Assembly (NCBI RefSeq): GCF_050303215.1
Contig: NZ_JBNLBH010000116.1
Span: 112,585 to 176,584 of the forward strand
From: Haliangium sp050303215
Lineage (GTDB): Bacteria > Myxococcota_A > Polyangia > Haliangiales > Haliangiaceae
DNA: 64,000 nucleotides
Direction of reading: 5' to 3'
A program made the translations under genes and the position numbers. The notes under the pieces were generated by a model, which saw only the letters and a program-made list of their open reading frames with translations, ran no database searches and had not been told where the DNA came from. Below are positions 61,865-64,000 of this stretch, piece after piece. Numbering within the stretch: position 1 is the first letter of the stretch; every line of letters begins with the position of its first letter.

Positions 61865-62296
61865 TCACTGGCTCGTCGGGTCGGAGGCCTCTTCGGTGGC
61901 TCGCAAGGACACGAGCCAGGTGTGTATCCCTTGCTCGGCAAATGCGTCGATCAACTGCTCGACGATATTGTCGGTCTCAACGCCGAGCGCCTGCATGAGG
62001 AGTAGCTTCGCCTCCGCGTACGTCGGCGCTGCTTCCTTGTAGAGCAACTCCGAAGGTACTCCGGTGATCGCACTTCTCTTGGGAGGCGATCTGCCCTCGA
62101 GACGGTCGGCAAGGGTCAACAGGACCTGATCGAGTCGGATGCGTCGCTCTCCGAGGACATTATACTTGACAATCCAGTCGAAGAATAAGAACCGTCTGTT
62201 CGTGGACTTGCAGACCGCGAGGAACTGGATGGCTTCCTTGAGCGTCGCCACCTCTTCTTCGAGCAGGTCGATGCGTCGCTGTAGCTGTTCAGACAT
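61865..62296 (-). CDS. 143-aa coiled-coil protein, copy B
   Basis: From ATG 62296. Same length and plan as the copy at 60705: N-terminal coiled coil ('MSEQLQRRIDLLEEEVATLK'), 'RRFLFFDWIVKYNVLGERR' and C-terminal 'ETDNIVEQLIDAFAEQG'. Differences are scattered and mostly conservative, as for an old duplication under selection. It lies about 255 bp downstream of the VR2 gene, beyond the conserved hairpins. Duplication next to each variable gene suggests that each works with one FGE protein, but this is inference. Confidence 0.7.
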   Translation of the reverse strand: MSEQLQRRIDLLEEEVATLKEAIQFLAVCKSTNRRFLFFDWIVKYNVLGERRIRLDQVLLTLADRLEGRSPPKRSAITGVPSELLYKEAAPTYAEAKLLLMQALGVETDNIVEQLIDAFAEQGIHTWLVSLRATEEASDPTSQ

Positions 62297-62345
62297 GTGG
62301 ATAGGCCGTCCTTGTCGGTGGGGCGCCGGATGATAGGGACTGTCG

Positions 62346-62476
62346 TGGCAGGTGTCACGTAGATGACAATCGATGTTCGGTAGGTGACGGGTGGTCGCTC
62401 CGTGGCGCCCGCGCGTGTCGCGTAGATGACATCCGGTGTCATCCATCGGACACTGAGTGTCATTTTGAATGACATT
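62346..62476. repeat. Cluster of TGTCA/TGACA inverted repeats and conserved hairpin downstream of VR2
   Basis: Within 130 bp there are TGTCAC-N-TGACA pairs, a GTAGGTGAC half-site, ATGACA-N5-TGTCAT, GACAC-TGA-GTGTC, and at 62456-62476 the 9-bp-stem hairpin shared with VR1. The density is far above the surrounding DNA. Confidence 0.6.
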
Positions 62477-62550
62477 TTGTGAACTGCAGAATTTTCGGCC
62501 GGCTCGCTCCGCTCGCCGGTTTTTTGTTTGTTTTTGAAGGGTTCGAGGGT

Positions 62551-62692
62551 TCAAGGGGACAATGCTGGGGGGGCGGCCCGCGCACAGCGCGCGCCCAGGT
62601 CCCCGTTCCGGAACCAGGGCCTGCGCCCGCTCCGGTCCCCGGAACGCAGGAGCCGGGCCAGGTCCCCGAACGAACCGCCGCGCAGCACGCGC
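62551..62692 (-). repeat. DGR variable region 2 (VR2)
   Basis: Variable codons lie at 62596-62667. This region is the partner of VR1, with the 20 differences confined to codon positions 1 and 2 and nearly identical surroundings, including the shared G/C-rich 3' end and hairpin at 62579-62591. Neither VR can be the template: both contain several non-A bases where the other has A. Confidence 0.9.
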
Positions 62693-63603
62693 CTCGGTGA
62701 ACCTGAGTCGGTGCGTGCGGTGGCTGGTTCGGCTGCAGAGGCGGGTCCGCGCGGGTCGCTCCGCGACCCCGCCTGGTAGCTTCCATCCTCGTCCCAGACC
62801 CACTCCCAGACGTTCCCGTGCATGTCGCGTAGTCCCCAGGGGTTTGGCTTCTTGCGACCCACCGGCTGTACTTCGTTCTCAGTATTGGGCTCGTACCACG
62901 CGTACTCTCCAAGCTGCCCGGCGTCGTCACCGAAGCTGTAGGCCGTGCGGGTCCCGGCCCGCGCCGCGTACTCCCACTCGGCCTCGGTCGGAAGCCGATA
63001 GCCTGTGCAGTCCGGGCGCCAGGTGACGCGGTCGCTCTCGACCTCGTAGCAGAGTGAGAGTTTGTCGGGCTCGGGGCGGCCTTTGTTCTCACGCTCGGTC
63101 AGCGCGTTCATGTAGCGCACGACGTCCAGCCAGCTCACGTTCTGGACTGGGAGGTCGTCGCCGCAGCCGTAGTCACAGACGCTGGGGTTCTCGCCCAGAA
63201 CGGCCCGCCACTGCCCTTGCGTGATCTCGGTTCGACAGATGGCGAAGGGCGAGACCGTCACCTCGTGCTGCGGGCCTTCGTCGTCGTCGCGGCCAGGCTC
63301 GCTCGCAGGCGTCCCCATCAGGAAGGTGCCGCCCGGTAGCTCGATGAGCGCCGGGCGTAGGGCCCGGGCTTCGACGCTATCGGGCGTCCGCGCCCGCAAT
63401 ACTCCCTGCCAGCGCGCCAGCACGGGCAGCGCGACCGCCCCGGCCAGGGCCAGGCCCGCCAGCATGCGCACGGACCGCGGCGACAGCGTGATCCAAGAGC
63501 GCGCGGTCGCGCTCGTGCGGCGGGAGTGTGGGGCCACGGTCTTCACGCCTCGATCGTACCGCTGCCGGACGTCGGGCACCAACTTCGACCGAGCCCGAGG
63601 CAT
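62551..63603 (-). CDS. Membrane-anchored FGE-sulfatase domain protein, DGR target (variable region 2)
   Basis: 350 aa from ATG 63603; a GTG two codons upstream is possible, and no strong ribosome-binding site decides. One N-terminal helix ('MLAGLALAGAVALPVLARW', about 47-65) anchors the rest outside the cytoplasm. Residues 85-350 are an FGE/C-type-lectin domain close to that of the 57025 protein: 'PGGTFLMGTP', 'EITQGQWRAVLGENPSVC', 'YRLPTEAEWEYAARAGTR', 'WGLRDMHGNVWEW', 'RRVLRGGSF' and an identical 'GARCARAAPPALSP' end. It lacks cytoplasmic parts, so it could be a secreted-side receptor, adhesin or partner of the larger sensor. Confidence 0.85.
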   Translation of the reverse strand: MPRARSKLVPDVRQRYDRGVKTVAPHSRRTSATARSWITLSPRSVRMLAGLALAGAVALPVLARWQGVLRARTPDSVEARALRPALIELPGGTFLMGTPASEPGRDDDEGPQHEVTVSPFAICRTEITQGQWRAVLGENPSVCDYGCGDDLPVQNVSWLDVVRYMNALTERENKGRPEPDKLSLCYEVESDRVTWRPDCTGYRLPTEAEWEYAARAGTRTAYSFGDDAGQLGEYAWYEPNTENEVQPVGRKKPNPWGLRDMHGNVWEWVWDEDGSYQAGSRSDPRGPASAAEPATARTDSGSPRRVLRGGSFGDLARLLRSGDRSGRRPWFRNGDLGARCARAAPPALSP

Positions 63604-63729
63604 ACGCACGGTCTGCGCGGCGCTGCATCACCGGCGACAGCCGGGACGGCGCGCTGCTTCGGACGCCGGGCTGCGGCGGGTGATACTTGGCCGGCTTAAC
63701 TGTCATATCCCCGTGCTACAGTGCCGGGC
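63604..63729. promoter_or_regulatory. Divergent intergenic region
   Basis: 126 bp between the VR2 gene and the right-edge gene, transcribed in opposite directions. It should hold both promoters; I cannot name a consensus. Confidence 0.3.
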
Positions 63730-64000
63730 ATGGCGACCAAGCCTCTCGATGCCAGCTCGGCTGGTGCCCGCGACGATGACCGCTCGGCCGTGAAGGCCGG
63801 CGCGGCGGGTGCGGGCCCTCCCGGCTCGGCCACGGGCGTCGCTGCCGACGAGGAGACATCGGCGAGGCGACCGGCGGACGAGCCCGACGACGCGCCTGAC
63901 GCCGGGAGCCACGACGTGGATGGGTCCGATGAGGAGACGGCCGGCGTGACCTCGCCGGGCATGGCTCACGATGCACTGTTCAAGGCCCTCTTCGGCGACC
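63730..64000 (+). CDS. Rpn-family recombination-promoting nuclease/putative transposase, 3' end cut by window
   Basis: Starts at ATG 63730 and runs off the window. The first 75 residues are disordered and acidic. Residues 77 on read 'MAHDALFKALFGD', the hallmark opening of the Rpn/PD-(D/E)xK 'putative transposase' family (usually 'HDxLFKxxF'). The internal Met at 63961 could be the true start. Rpn nucleases are linked to defence against phage and to recombination; their catalytic residues would be beyond the edge. Confidence 0.7.
   Translation, partial: MATKPLDASSAGARDDDRSAVKAGAAGAGPPGSATGVAADEETSARRPADEPDDAPDAGSHDVDGSDEETAGVTSPGMAHDALFKALFGD

Noticed and set aside
60705..62296. DGR accessory protein Avd encoded by the 143-aa genes
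   Set aside because: Size and helical content fit loosely, but I see no sequence pattern of Avd, and there is an extended coiled coil at the N-terminus.
62499..62526. Rho-independent terminator on the plus strand (GC hairpin followed by six T)
   Set aside because: The stem is only 5 bp, it would serve antisense transcription into VR2, and the VR1 counterpart has no T-run; it is better viewed as part of the conserved block.
57025..63603. True formylglycine-generating sulfatase-activating enzymes
   Set aside because: No sulfatase gene is nearby, the domains are membrane-anchored with diversified C-termini, and the fold is commonly reused for ligand binding.

Overview
The window is very GC-rich, about 70 percent by eye. 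It carries large Ser/Thr kinases fused to ATPase or TPR regions, many lipoproteins, HEAT-repeat proteins and multi-domain signalling NTPases. This mix suggests a myxobacterium-like member of the Myxococcota, perhaps of the Haliangium/Nannocystis type; the assignment rests on gene content only. I see no tRNA or rRNA genes.

Layout. 1-4.1 kb: three co-directional genes (a partial Ig-like protein, a 652-aa protein and a possible DUF4255-like protein) that may be the edge of a contractile-tail cluster. 4.1-17.5 kb: a B3/B4-domain protein, a kinase-AAA signalling giant divergent from a STAND ATPase with a C-terminal winged helix, L-asparaginase, a PLP aminotransferase, a MATE exporter and a lipoprotein with three four-cysteine domains. 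17.9-23.1 kb (minus strand): adenylating enzyme, TmpA-like membrane flavoreductase, enoyl-CoA hydratase and SDR. 23.2-27.4 kb: ECF sigma factor, TPR kinase and a small protein. 27.5-30 kb: a lipoprotein and an M23 peptidase with tandem repeats. 30.2-39.8 kb: a tightly overlapped operon of hydantoinase A and B, amidase and a three-subunit molybdenum hydroxylase, probably for an N-heterocycle or cyclic amide. 40-42.6 kb: a membrane protein and a lipoprotein.

42.9-64 kb is an accessory, conflict-rich region. A 1752-aa protein with a conflict-type N-terminal region and a C-terminal ABC-type ATPase is translationally coupled to an HNH nuclease (Septu-like logic with an unusually large sensor-like N-terminus). 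A possible injected metalloprotease and two HEAT proteins follow, then about 20 contiguous, degenerate 42-43 bp repeats.

The most notable locus is 53.6-63.6 kb. A ternary conflict operon encodes nucleosidase-EAD1-inactive STAND, a MoxR AAA+ ATPase, and a three-TM protein ending in an FGE-sulfatase (C-type-lectin fold) domain. A second, membrane-anchored FGE-domain gene faces it. The last codons of the two FGE genes align without gaps and differ at 20 bases in 15 codons. Every difference falls at codon position 1 or 2 and each can be explained by substitution at an A of one inferred template, while the flanks are nearly identical. This is the pattern left by a diversity-generating retroelement (DGR). 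Neither reverse transcriptase nor template repeat is visible, so both should lie outside the window. Membrane topology places the diversified domain on the far side of the membrane from the nucleosidase and MoxR parts, which suggests a hypervariable receptor wired to a suicide-type effector. Between the two variable genes are a duplicated 143-aa coiled-coil protein, a secreted helical protein, a DUF2019 protein and conserved hairpins.
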